Origin: Poecilobothrus nobilitatus
Lineage: Eukaryota; Arthropoda; Insecta; Diptera; Dolichopodidae
Length of the DNA stretch: 64,000 nt
Assembly: GCA_947095535.1 (NCBI GenBank)
Contig: OX352773.1
Location: forward strand, 256,951,590-257,015,589
Reading direction: 5' to 3'
A program made the translations under genes and the position numbers. Numbering within the stretch: the first letter of the stretch is position 1; each line of letters opens with the position of its first letter. Under the pieces are notes generated by a model. It was not told the origin of the DNA. It made no database searches and saw only the letters and a list, made by a program, of their open reading frames with translations. This document shows positions 49,910-61,382 of the stretch, one piece after another.

Positions 49910-52900
49910 GGAATACAGAAAAAAAAAATAATAACATATTATATATTTATTATACAGGATTTTTCTAAACCGAAAATAAAGATAACATATTATTGACCCT
50001 AAGTAAGTACATAGTTACATACTCAATTTTTACATAAAATTAAAGTGGTATAACTACAAAACTGTCTTTTTTCTATAGTAAATTCGTTTAGTATTCTATT
50101 GATTTTACATGAAATCCGTCTCCTTTAATTTCACATTTACTATATAATTTTTTCAAAACTCGATGGAGACTATAATCATATTTCGCTGTCAATACATCAG
50201 CAGAACATACTTAACGTTAATAAAATATTCGTTTCAACTACGTATGTGGTATACTCTACTTTTGTTTATTGTCAGAAAAGCAAAAATGTAGAACTTATTG
50301 CTGTCCAATGTATTTCCAAATGCTGGAGAATATTTCGATTTAAAATCTGCCTAAAGTCTGGATAAATATTATTCATCATGGAAGTGAATTCCGTTGGATG
50401 ATGAATAACGTTCATGATGAATAACCTTGCAATATATGTTTAATCTTATTTTCGCAATGCGTATCCCATCCGATATATAGTCACAACTACTTTTAGTACA
50501 AAGGAATATATGACTAGGCCCTAGATTATGATTTATGAATTAAACAAAAAAGAAAAATCGAATATTTTAATACTTTGTTTCCGTGAACTTTTGCAATGAC
50601 CAGATTTTTCACAGTTAAACAACACGTGACAGATCAGTCAGTTTTTCTTACAGATCAATATTTATAGTTTATAATCAGCTAGTATCCAAAGTTTTCACTG
50701 AAATTTTCCAAATTTAAGTTCGTAGGTATTCAATTTTTTTTTTTGTATATATTATATGTGTGTCTTAAATGTATGTCTAATTTTTTCTAAATATCATTTT
50801 TGCCGTATACAACAAAAAGCGACTTAAGAATAAATATATTTTATAAAATTTATTTTATTATATGGCTAATTCATTTCATTTTGAAGTTGCAATGAACTAC
50901 AGTTTTTCCATTTTACAATATTGTTTTTGTTATTTTGTTTTTATTATATTATATACTTTTTTTTCACTATATAAGTATGTCTATTCTTCCTTTATCTTAA
51001 CTTTAATTTCCATTTTAATTCCATTAAATTTATATAGAAGAAATTAATTTCCTATAATATTTTATTTCTTCTTCCTTGTATTAAACATTTCTATATGTTT
51101 GTACCGTATATATGTAGATAAATGTATATATACATATTGCATTATTTAATTTTTTTTTTCTTTATTTCTTTCTCTTTTTAAAAATAATAAAACAAAATAG
51201 TTATAGTTTTACTACTTTTATAAATAAATAAAATACCAACAATTAAATTGCAAACAAATGTACAAATATTATAGGTAATAAAAAAAAACAAAAAAAAAAA
51301 ACAGAATGAAACAAAAAAAAAAATAAGTAGAATGTAATGCTTCACCTGAAACAGCATTCCGCATGTTCTAATTTAAAGTTTTTCTATCTCTTTCTTTATG
51401 TGTTCTTTTTTAATTTCTATTTGTTGTTTTTATTTGCTAATCATCTGATATGTTTTACAGGAACATTGATTGCATAGCAATTTACTCCTTGTTTAATTTT
51501 TTTTTATATTTTTTATTTAAAAAAACAGCATTGCAGTTTATTTTTGATTCAAGTTTGGGTTAATCATATCAACTATATACAAATGTCATGAGTGGGTGGA
51601 TATAATATGATATATTTTTTATTTTCTTATTACATTAAATAAGGAAAGTATTGTAACCATACATGAATATTATGTATATTGGAATATTAAAGATCTAACT
51701 GTCACTTTACTTAGAACTGTCATTTTTAAATTTGGATGTGCACAAAAAATTCCTTTAAGAATAATTTCAAAAGAGTTATAAGAAATGTTTGGCATAAATA
51801 TATTTTTACTGTATTTGTATCCAGTTTTTGGATTAAATCAGTTGTTATCGGATATATTATCATCATAAGAAAATATTTCTATTCAATACGCTTGTTGAGC
51901 ATGAAGGGTCAAATCTCTACTTTTAATAAACTTAAGAAAGGAATTGAAAATAAAAATAAGCGGTTGACTTAGTTGATACTTTGTAAAACATTGGATTAAT
52001 TTAGACTGAATTAAATTAGGATTTTTTTCACTTTTTAAGTAGTAATGGACACTATTGTTCCGACGATATACCTCCAATTTAATACCTTCATTCAAAACAT
52101 TCCAAAGAGAAACAAAGAAAACTTCTGCTGCCCACCACTATAATATGTAGCTTAAATTCCCAAATGTAATAATTCTACTTTGCGAATCATCCATCTATCA
52201 TCTACCAATTCATGTGTCTACCAGAAACCACCTACTAATTCATGGTTACCCAGAATTTTACACAACGTCCATAAATATACATAAACAACGTCCAAATATG
52301 CATGGTGAACATTAATAACTTCACAATATGCATTAAAATCAATTTTCATTCCGTAAACTTAGCTTCCTTTGACCAGGCAGTATATGAGTACTAAAAAGGT
52401 CATATAGCATATTTTTTGGTTCAAAAAAAAGGAGACGGGGTTTATTGGGTTCACGTGACACAAATAAATAAAGTACTCCCTAAAGTGCTCGTTCCACTCC
52501 TCCACTACACTCGCCTTTCGAAGATTCTTATACGTACTCTAGCAAAAATAAGAAACTCTTGGGATAAAATTCTAAGATTTGGGGATCCTTAATTTCCAAA
52601 TAAGTTTCAAATCTTAATAATGTAGTAATATTATGTATGTACTCGTATGTTTTGTAATATTCCTTATTTGTATCAATGTATCAATCAGAAATGTCAATTC
52701 TAACAACAAAGCTCATATTTTCGAATTATTTCTATTTATATAAAATTTTAATTTTCGATTGATTTTTTATAATTTAAATGCACGTAAAAGTTAAGAGGAA
52801 AATATTTTAAATTTAATTTTCCTAAAATTGATTTGTTATGTTATTATAAATAATACAGGAAAAATAAATTATAGCGCAAACAGAGAAAATCTATTAAATA

Positions 52901-54314
52901 AATGAATATTGGTATATGTATATATGTATGTATCAGTAATAATTTATTACAAATTTAAAGTAATTTAGAGTGAAACAGAAATATATAGAAACAAAAAAAA
53001 GGAAAATTTTAATAATGAAAAATTATTTTTATTTTTTCTTTTAAAATATTTTAATAAAATAATAAATAATAGAAAAGGATATGAATATTTTATTACATAT
53101 ATATTTACCTATATTTTAAATTTAAAATTTTTTTTTTTTTTTTTTGTTTTGCAATTCAATTAAAAAATAATTAAAATTTTCTTGAAATATTATATTATAA
53201 AAATATTGCAAATGTTATAAAATTATGTATGGTTATATAATATATATATATATTCATATATATATGTATATAATATTGTTAATTAGGTAACAATATTAAA
53301 ATCAAGGAAAATTTGTAAAAATTTCTTAAGGGGGGAAATATTTTTTACATGAATTATAAGGTAATTTTCCATTGTTAAATAAATGATGATTTTAAGAAGT
53401 TTTTACAATTATATTCAAGTTTATTTTTTTGTTTTTTTTTTTTTATTTTATAATAATTTGATTATATTAATTTATTATTCTAATGAAAATTAACTTTTAA
53501 AATACATAGCTAATTATTTTTTTCTAGTTCATTTAATTAATTATAGAAGGTTATTGTATCGTCCTTTAATTGAACACTGTTTTTAGTTAAAATTTCTTAG
53601 TTATAGTCAATGCGTCTATACTGCAACTCAGAACATTAAGGATAAAAACTTGAAAAGGAGCTAATTATTGTGTATATTATGTAAATCTTATGGAAAATTT
53701 TTTTTATTAGAAGAGTTCATTTGGTATGCAGAAATAATATATCATATTTTATATCATAATATTTCAAAATTCTGATAAAAAACAATTATATTTTCATTGA
53801 TTATTTTCAAAAGTTAAACAATCAGAAAAAAATTCATACGTCTTCACTCGTTACCATTACAAATCGTTATGTATACTAACTACCATTACAAACAATTAAC
53901 AAATTTTTTGTACGACAATTTAAGAAACATTAATTTGTTGTCCTTTTATTTTATTTTCTTTGTTCATTGTAGGTAGGTACTAGAGAGATAGGCAAAAGTG
54001 ACTGTAAATGTACATTTGTGCTAGTTTAGGCCCCATGTGATACCATGGATAAGTTTTTCTTTTAATTAAATCGCTGGAAACTTATTACAAAGTGCTTTAA
54101 ATCAATTAACTCCAACTCTAACACATCGTAAAGGTTATTTTAGATTAAATCTAATTCTGACAGATCGAAAATGTTATTTAGATTATTTGAGAATAACTTC
54201 CCCAGAAATTTGAATATTCCGCCTTGATTGTGTAGCGTCATTCATATAGTCGTTAAAAATGTTAAAGATTCGACTTTATATTGAAATATTGAAAACTTAT
54301 AGGGTTTGCAATGT
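49910..54314. other. AT-rich non-coding DNA
   Basis: No gene recognised. 52080-52560 is less AT-rich, with two local near-duplications (CTACCAATTCATG/CTACTAATTCATG; AACGTCCATAAATAT/AACGTCCAAATATGC), perhaps an old repeat. (TA)n lies at 53233-53275. A small repeat pair GATGATGAATAACGTTCATG is near 50398. Confidence 0.3.
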
Positions 54315-54446
54315 AATCCCGAATAAAAGATCCTGAAAATTAAAATCCCAAATTTAATCAAAATCCGCAAAACAAAATCCTGAAAAATTAAAATCCCGAA
54401 ATTAGAAAATGTCGAAAATCAATATCCCGAATTTCAAAATCTCGCA
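54315..54446. repeat. Degenerate minisatellite built on AAAATCCCGAA
   Basis: Six or seven loosely spaced units (AATCCCGAA, AAATCCCAAA, AAAATCCTGAA, AAAATCCCGAA, AATATCCCGAA) with period of about 15-22 bp. Confidence 0.7.
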
Positions 54447-54923
54447 TAGACAGACATATATGGATATAAATATTCCGGAAAAGGGGAATACTCAGATTTT
54501 AAATCCAACTATTAATACTTACAGTATGTTCACACATAGAAACCAATTTCCTTAAAAAAAAATTGAATTTTCACATTTCCATATGAAAAATAATTAATTT
54601 TGAAAACCACCGCTACCAAATTATTGAAACTCTTATTTTGAATCTAACTCTAAAATCAATACTAAATTATGTCCATGCATACAGGTTTCCATGCAAAAGT
54701 ATTCAATTTTTACATTATATTCACTTAAAAAATAGTGAATTTTATACGAATTTAGACATTCTTATGAAAAAAAAGTTATTTTTGAAGGAGTGGGGTTTGC
54801 CGCCCCCAAATTTCCACTAGAAAATAATTTTTCTTTAATTTTCTTAGTGTTGTTATCTGCGTTTCTATACTTTTATTTAAATTTATTCTTATTCTTATTG
54901 TAAAAAGTTAATTATTCTTACTG

Positions 54924-54967
54924 ATGAAGGGAACATAGTTCTCAAATGAAGGGAACATAGTTCTCAA
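54924..54967. repeat. 22-bp perfect tandem duplication
   Basis: ATGAAGGGAACATAGTTCTC plus AA occurs twice without mismatch. Each unit holds the palindrome GAACATAGTTC. It lies about 120 bp before the Helitron 3' end and may belong to that element. Confidence 0.9.
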
Positions 54968-55083
54968 TCTTAAATTTTTATTTAAGATAAAAAAAAAATA
55001 TATTAGAACAGAAACATATTTCTTTTTATTTCATTAAAAAGTTAAGTGACAAAAACCCAATATTATTTCTAGATTATCAGACT

Positions 55084-55110
55084 GGCGTATGCTACGCCGG
55101 GTTTATCTAG
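55084..55110 (+). mobile_element. Helitron 3' terminus
   Basis: A perfect 6-bp-stem hairpin (GGCGTATGCTACGCC) is followed after eight bases by CTAG and then T. Hairpin plus CTRR plus T is the canonical Helitron 3' end. The 5' end (an A followed by TC) is not fixed; the body should lie upstream and may include the repeats at 54315-54967. Confidence 0.7.
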
Positions 55111-55559
55111 TTTTCTATATTTAAAGTAAACGCTTTTATTTTTCACATCTTTTTCATTTTTATAAATAAAAAAGGAAAATTATTTGGGTTTTGTTTATAT
55201 AATATAGTACCTATAGCTTCTTTTAAATTTAAATAATAATCCAAAAGTTGACCACTTGATAAATTCCAGATCACTTCAAATGCAATGTCAATTCCAAGGA
55301 AATAATTGTAAACACTTAGCATAAACAACCTCAAAACTTTTTTAATTATAAATAAAAACTTACCTAATGCATTTTTAAAATACAAATTTTAAAAATAAAT
55401 TACTTTTTATATATCGCAGGATTTTTAGTTAAATTTAAACTTTTATATTTAATTTAAAACTTTTTTGCATACAATATTTTAATTGTTATATTTATTTGTA
55501 GCTACATATTTACCTATAATAATAAAAATTTAAAATATTTAACAATTTTGAAATTATAA
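55111..55559. other. AT-rich spacer between two Helitron 3' ends
   Basis: About 450 bp with one minus-strand frame of 80 codons (55143-55385) that has no recognised motif. Nothing else is seen. Confidence 0.35.
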
Positions 55560-56744
55560 CTAGAAAATCCCCTGTGCAATTGCACAATTTCTATAGATTC
55601 AAAAACATTTACTTTATAATACTGACTCCCTTACTCCCTTAAGGGACGGATTATTACATGTATTTTTTTAGCTTGGGTATATTAAGTACCTAACTAAAAT
55701 AATAGGTGTAGGGTATAAATAAGTCGGTTGCATCGACTTACTCTTACTTTTACTTGTTTTTTTTTGCTTGAAAAAAGTTTTCTGAATTTATTTTATTTAA
55801 ATGTACTTTGGAAGAGGTCTTTGGTATATTTAATAAAAGATTCATGTCTCTGATAATGAAATTTCATAAATTTTCGGGGGCTTTTTTTTGTGATTTAATG
55901 GTCTAATAATAAATTAGTACAAAATTATGAATCTATTGTGAGAGAAGGCTTCTAAAATGATATTTTCTATGTTATTTTTTCTTTTTTTTTAAGAAAAATA
56001 TCCATTTCTATAATATCTAGTAAGTTTCTGATTTCTGTTATGAAATATAATTAGCTAAGTCTGCCGAATTTTATATTAATAAAAAAATTCGAATATTTTA
56101 TGTTATATCAAAAATGCAAATTCCAACCTAAATAAACAAAACTACTTTAAAGTCTGCTGCGAAGCTTTTACCAGCTTTTGTAATAGTGAAAACAAAATCA
56201 AGAATAAAATCGGTCTATTATTTTTTTCTTATAAATATAAGGCTTACTACTTTGCTCTTTTCACTTTCAGGTCTTTTAATTTTATTAAGAGTATTTTTAT
56301 TTTTTTCAAAACAAAGAGTGATTTGAAAACTGCCAACAGGAGAATAATAATTTATTTTTAATTTGCTGCTGCGACCAGTTCATAATGGATGTGGCAGTCA
56401 AATTTAAAATTAAAAATTTGCTTTAAATTTTGTGTCGAAAGTACTTTTTAAAAAGTAAAAGTTTGTGTCTCCGATAATACTTCTAGTGGAAAATTTGGTC
56501 TCTGGTAATAATATTTACTAAATTTATTTATATTTTTAATTAACGGTTTGTGTCTCTTGATAATACTTTGAGACAAAGATTTGTGACTCTGGTAATAAAA
56601 TTTTAAATTATTAAATAAATATACAGAAATATCATCATTGCCAGTTTAGTTTACATTCAGTGTGAGTGTTTTATTATAGATATAAAATATATTTTTTTAC
56701 ATGTTGGCAAGGTCTCGCCAACATCTTGTGTCTTATATTATAGA
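55560..56744 (-). mobile_element. Nonautonomous Helitron, about 1.2 kb
   Basis: On the minus strand it starts TCTATAATATAAGACACAAG at 56744, preceded by A, and ends with a 14-bp palindrome (TGTGCAATTGCACA), nine bases and CTAG at 55563-55560, followed by T. The A|T insertion site, TC start and hairpin-CTAG end are the defining Helitron features. Near the 5' end lies another hairpin (ATGTTGGC/GCCAACAT, 56700-56723). The interior has two or three repeats around TTTGTGTCTC(C/T)NGATAATAC (plus strand, about 56460-56600) and no transposase gene. The paralogous sequence ATCTATAATAAAACAC at about 56680 is an alternative 5' end. Confidence 0.65.
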
Positions 56745-57227
56745 TAAAAAATTTTTAATAAAAAATAATATTTATACATAGATAAAACGAGAAAAAGTGT
56801 AAATATGACTGTTTTAATTCTAGGATACCTACAAGATAATGCATAGGTAAGGTACCGTTCGCGTGGAAGAAAAGCGATTTATCAATATTCATTAAAATTT
56901 TTAATATTAAACGTAATTAAACTTTTTTTGGAATTTTTCTATATTATGTATTAATAAAATTCTAGAAATAAAACAAAAAAAAAAAAATAAAAAATTTAAC
57001 CATTATGAAATAAATAAATATTTAAAAATCAAAGGTTTTATGAAATCAAGACTTTAAAATTTAACTTCTTTTTTTGTGCATAATATCAGAAATGCAGGTT
57101 AATGAAAATCTAAAATATGCTCATTTAAAAAAAAACACAGTTATATAGAAGTTACTTGAACTATCCAGTCGTACTTGTTCATAAATTTTCGATAGCTAAC
57201 GGTAGTTTTTTATATAAAAATTTTTTT
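56745..57227. other. AT-rich non-coding DNA
   Basis: Nothing supported. Confidence 0.35.
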
Positions 57228-57320
57228 GCTAACTCTATAATTTTTTGAGTTATCATACAGACAGACGGACATAGATGAACGCACATAATATTTAAATCGG
57301 TTCAGAATTTAATTCTCAAC
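57228..57320 (-). mobile_element. Remnant of a family-1 Helentron-like element
   Basis: TTTTTTGAGTTATCATACAG, ACAGACGGAC and AATCGGTTCAGAATTTAATTC follow in the same order as GAGTTATCGTGCGGACGGAC and the GAATTCGATTCTGAGCC region of copy B near 61210-61280. The tract is decayed and the repeats are missing. Confidence 0.6.
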
Positions 57321-57346
57321 AACAGTGTAATATACTATAATATACA

Positions 57347-57524
57347 GGGGCCTCGGTTTCCTAGTGGGTAAGAGAGTATGAAATACGCTGTAAACACCGA
57401 GGGAGTGTGAATTCGAATTTCACACACGTGGTAAGAGTTATTCCCCCTTACGACATTTACAGAATTTGCTGTGTAATTTACTGTCCACATTTATGTGGCA
57501 GAGAAATGCAATTAAAAAAAAAAA
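57347..57524 (+). mobile_element. tRNA-derived SINE, family A, abutted by a Helentron
   Basis: It has a full head (GGGGCCTCGGTTTCCTAGTG), a mutated B box (GAATTCGAATTTC), the body, TCCACATTTATGTGGCAGAG and a poly(A) tail at 57514-57524. The family-1 element starts directly after the tail, so a right-hand target duplication is not visible here. Confidence 0.9.
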
Positions 57525-58508
57525 CGAGGAAGAGTGCAGTAGAGTAGACTGTGTCAACTCTGGGATACCCGTATGAACGTAATATATCCTGTTTGTATAA
57601 AACTTGATCATCTTTTAAAAACATTCAGAGTTTTAGTACCCAACTACAGAGATACATTTATGTAAATTGTGGAGTTGTATGATAGCTACCCGAATCTATT
57701 GCGCCTAGCTTCATTAAGTTCCAAAAAATGCAAAAAGCCTGAACCGGCTGCTTTAGACCATTCAAATTTTACAAAAGTTTTTGGCATGCAACTCGACACT
57801 TTTTCACTAAATTTCAGATAGCTAGCTTCAATAGACACTGAGTTATTTTCATTTAAAAAGAGAAGTTGTATGGCAACTATCCGAACCTGTCATATCATCA
57901 CAACAAAATTTTACAGAAGTTGTTGCCATAAAACTCGATCATCATTTGCAAAATTTCAGATACCTAGATTGAATAGACACTGGGTTATTTCCATTTAAAA
58001 AAGAAGTTGTATGGCAGCTACTCGAACCCGGCGGCCGAAAATGCTGGAGTTAAATAGCAAAACTAAAAATTTTGTAAAAGTGACGTAAAAAAAATTTCAG
58101 CCTCCTAACTCCTTTATTTTTTGAGTTATCGTGCGGACGGACACTGAGTTATTTTCATTTAAAAAGAGAAGTTGTATGGCAGCTACCCGAACCCGTCGCA
58201 CTACCACAACCAAATTTTGCAGAAGTTGTTGCCATAAAACTTGATAATCATTCGCAAAATTGCAGATACCTAGATTGAACAGACACTGGGTTATTTCCAT
58301 TTAAAGAAGACGTTGTATGGCAGCTACTCGAACCAGGCGGCGGAAAATGCTGGAGTTAAATAGCAAAACTAACAATTTTGTAAAAGTGACGTAAAAAAAT
58401 TTTAGCCTCCTAACTCCTTTATTTTTTGAGTTATCGTGCGGACGGACACTGAGTTATTTTCATTTAAAAAGAGAAGTTGTATGGCAGCTACCCGAACCCG
58501 TCGCACCA

Positions 58509-60983
58509 CCACAACCAAATTTTGCAGAAGTTGTTGCCATAAAACTTGATCATCATTCGCAAAATTTCAGATACCTAGAATGAACAGACACTGGGTTATT
58601 TCTATTTAAAGAAAGACGTTGTATGGCAGCTACCCGAACCCGGGGACAGAAAATGCTGGAGTTAAATAGCAAAACTAACAATTCTACAAAAGTGACGTAA
58701 AAAAATTTTCAGCCTCCTAGCTCATCTATTTTTTGAGTTATCGTGCGGACGGACACTGAGTTCTTTTCATTTAAAAAGAGATTTTGTATGGCAGCTACCC
58801 GAACCCGTCGCATCAGCACAACCAAATTTTGTAGAAGTTGTTGCCATAAAACTTGATCATCATCTGCAAGATTTCAGACGCCTAGCTTTATTAACTTCCA
58901 AGAGGTGCAAGAAGCCTGAACCGGCTGTTCTAGGGCAAACAAATTTTACAAAAGTTGTTGGCATATAACTCGACACTTCTTTACTTAATTTCAGATTCCT
59001 AGCTTCAATAAACACTGAGTTATTCTCATTTAACCGGATAAGTTGTATGGCAGCTACCCGAACCCGCCGCACCACCACAACCAAATTTTACAAAAGTTGT
59101 TGCCATAAAACTTGATCATCATTTGCAAAATTTCAGACGCCTAGCTTCATTAGGTTCCAAGAGGTGCAAGAAGTCTGAACCGGCTGCTCTAGACCAACCA
59201 AATTTTATAAAAGTTGTTGGCATGTAACTCGACACCTCTTTACTAAATTTCAGATTCCTAGCTTCAATAAACACTGAGTTATTCTCATTTAAACGGAGAA
59301 GTTGTATGGCAGCTACCCGAACCCGCTGCTCCACCACAACCAAATTTTGCAGAAGTTGTTGCCATAAAACTTGATCATCATTCGCAAAATTTCAGATACC
59401 TAGAATGAACAGACACTGGGTTATTTCTATTTAAAGAAAGACGTTGTATGGCAGCTACCCGAACCCGGGGACAGAAAATGCTGGAGTTAAATAGCAAAAC
59501 TAACAATTCTACAAAAGTGACGTAAAAAAATTTTCAGCCTCCTAGCTCATCTATTTTTTGAGTTATCGTGCGGACGGACACTGAGTTCTTTTCATTTAAA
59601 AAGAGATTTTGTATGGCAGCTACCCGAACCCGTCGCATCAGCACAACCAAATTTTGTAGAAGTTGTTGCCATAAAACTTGATCATCATCTGCAAGATTTC
59701 AGACGCCTAGCTTTATTAACTTCCAAGAGGTGCAAGAAGCCTGAACCGGCTGTTCTAGGGCAAACAAATTTTACAAAAGTTGTTGGCATATAACTCGACA
59801 CTTCTTTACTTAATTTCAGATTCCTAGCTTCAATAAACACTGAGTTATTCTCATTTAACCGGATAAGTTGTATGGCAGCTACCCGAACCCGCCGCACCAC
59901 CACAACCAAATTTTACAAAAGTTGTTGCCATAAAACTTGATCATCATTTGCAAAATTTCAGACGCCTAGCTTCATTAGGTTCCAAGAGGTGCAAGAAGTC
60001 TGAACCGGCTGCTCTAGACCAACCAAATTTTATAAAAGTTGTTGGCATGTAACTCGACACCTCTTTACTAAATTTCAGATTCCTAGCTTCAATAAACACT
60101 GAGTTATTCTCATTTAAACGGAGAAGTTGTATGGCAGCTACCCGAACCCGCTGCTCCACCACAACCAAATTTTGCAGAAGTTGTTGCCATAAAACTTGAT
60201 CATCATTCGCAAAATTTCAGATACCTAGAATGAACAGACACTGGGTTATTTCTATTTAAAGAAAGACGTTGTATGGCAGCTACCCGAACCCGGGGACAGA
60301 AAATGCTGGAGTTAAATAGCAAAACTAACAATTCTACAAAAGTGACGTAAAAAAATTTGCAGCCTCCTAGCTCATCTATTTTTTGAGTTATCGTGCGGAC
60401 GGACACTGAGTTCTTTTCATTTAAAAAGATATTTTGTATGGCAGCTACCCGAACCCGTCGCATCAGCACAACCAAATTTTGTAGAAGTTGTTGCCATAAA
60501 ACTTGATCATCATCTGCAAGATTTCAGACGCCTAGCTTTATTAACTTCCAAGAGGTGCAAGAAGCCTGAACCGGCTGTTCTAGGGCAAACAAATTTTACA
60601 AAAGTTGTTGGCATATAACTCGACACTTCTTTACTTAATTTCAGATTCCTAGCTTCAATAAACACTGAGTTATTCTCATTTAACCGGATAAGTTGTATGG
60701 CAGCTACCCGAACCCGCCGCACCACCACAACCAAATTTTACAAAAGTTGTTGCCATAAAACTTGATCATCATTTGCAAAATTTCAGACGCCTAGCTTCAT
60801 TAGGTTCCAAGAGGTGCAAGAAGTCTGAACCGGCTGCTCTAGACCAACCAAATTTTATAAAAGTTGTTGGCATGTAACTCGACACCTCTTTACTAAATTT
60901 CAGATTCCTAGCTTCAATAAACACTGAGTTATTCTCATTTAAACGGAGAAGTTGTATGGCAGCTACCCGAACCCGCTGCCCCA
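58509..60983 (-). repeat. Higher-order tandem repeat: three 825-bp units, each of three subunits
   Basis: Units at 58509-59333, 59334-60158 and 60159-60983 are nearly identical by eye; the few differences seen include AAGAGATTTT/AAGATATTTT and TTTTCAGCC/TTTGCAGCC in the third. Each unit comprises two 259-bp subunits and one of about 307 bp. The subunits are diverged from one another, so the 825-bp amplification is much younger than the subunit array. Minus-strand frames of 74 codons recur with exact 825-bp spacing (58860, 59685, 60510; and 59119, 59944, 60769). Confidence 0.95.
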
Positions 60984-61220
60984 GCACAACCAAATTTTAC
61001 AGAAGTTGTTGCCATAAAACTTGATCATCATTTGCAAAATTTCAGAAATCTAGCTTGAATAGATACTGAGTTATTTCTATATAAAGATAGAAGTTGTATG
61101 GCAGCTACTCGAACCCGCCGACCGAAAATGTTGGATTTAAATAGCAAAACTAACAATTTTGCAAAAGTGACGTAAAAAAAATTTCAGCCCCCTAGCTCCT
61201 TTATTTTTTGAGTTATCGTG

Positions 61221-61246
61221 CGGACGGACGGACGGACGGACGGACG
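61221..61246 (-). repeat. (GGAC)n microsatellite of copy B
   Basis: About six GGAC units next to GAGTTATCGTGC, the inverted equivalent of the GTCC tract in copy A. Confidence 0.95.
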
Positions 61247-61382
61247 TACATGGCTTAATCGACTCCGAATTCGATTCTGAGCCGATCCATACCTTTGACA
61301 CTATATCTAGCTCGACTCCTTTAAGGTGTCACAAACGTAATGGCAAATTTATTATACCCTTGAACATAGTTCATACGGGTAT

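Larger units (their letters stand above)
57525..61382 (-). mobile_element. Helentron/DINE-1-like nonautonomous element, family 1, copy B (enlarged)
   Basis: This is the inverted homologue of 24698-26927: its plus-strand start CGAGGAAGAGTGCAGTAGAG is the complement of copy A's end, and its end TTCATACGGGTAT is the complement of copy A's start. It carries the (GTCC)n tract (as GGAC, 61221-61246), the region ATGGCTTAATCGACTCCGAA and a near-terminal palindrome, ATACCC TTGAAC...GTTCA TAC GGGTAT (61354-61382). It is 1.6 kb longer than copy A because of the 825-bp repeats. It sits against the A-run of a SINE, equivalent to a T run on the element's own strand. No transposase is encoded. Confidence 0.72.

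Noticed and set aside
58509..60983. CRISPR-like array
   Set aside because: Repeat units are hundreds of bases long with no unique spacers; the host is a eukaryote.
58860..60993. Recurring 74-codon frames (VRVAAIQL...) as a conserved small-protein family
   Set aside because: They recur at exact repeat spacing within a tandem array, exist in both elements as part of the repeat unit, and have no start context; conservation is explained by DNA duplication.
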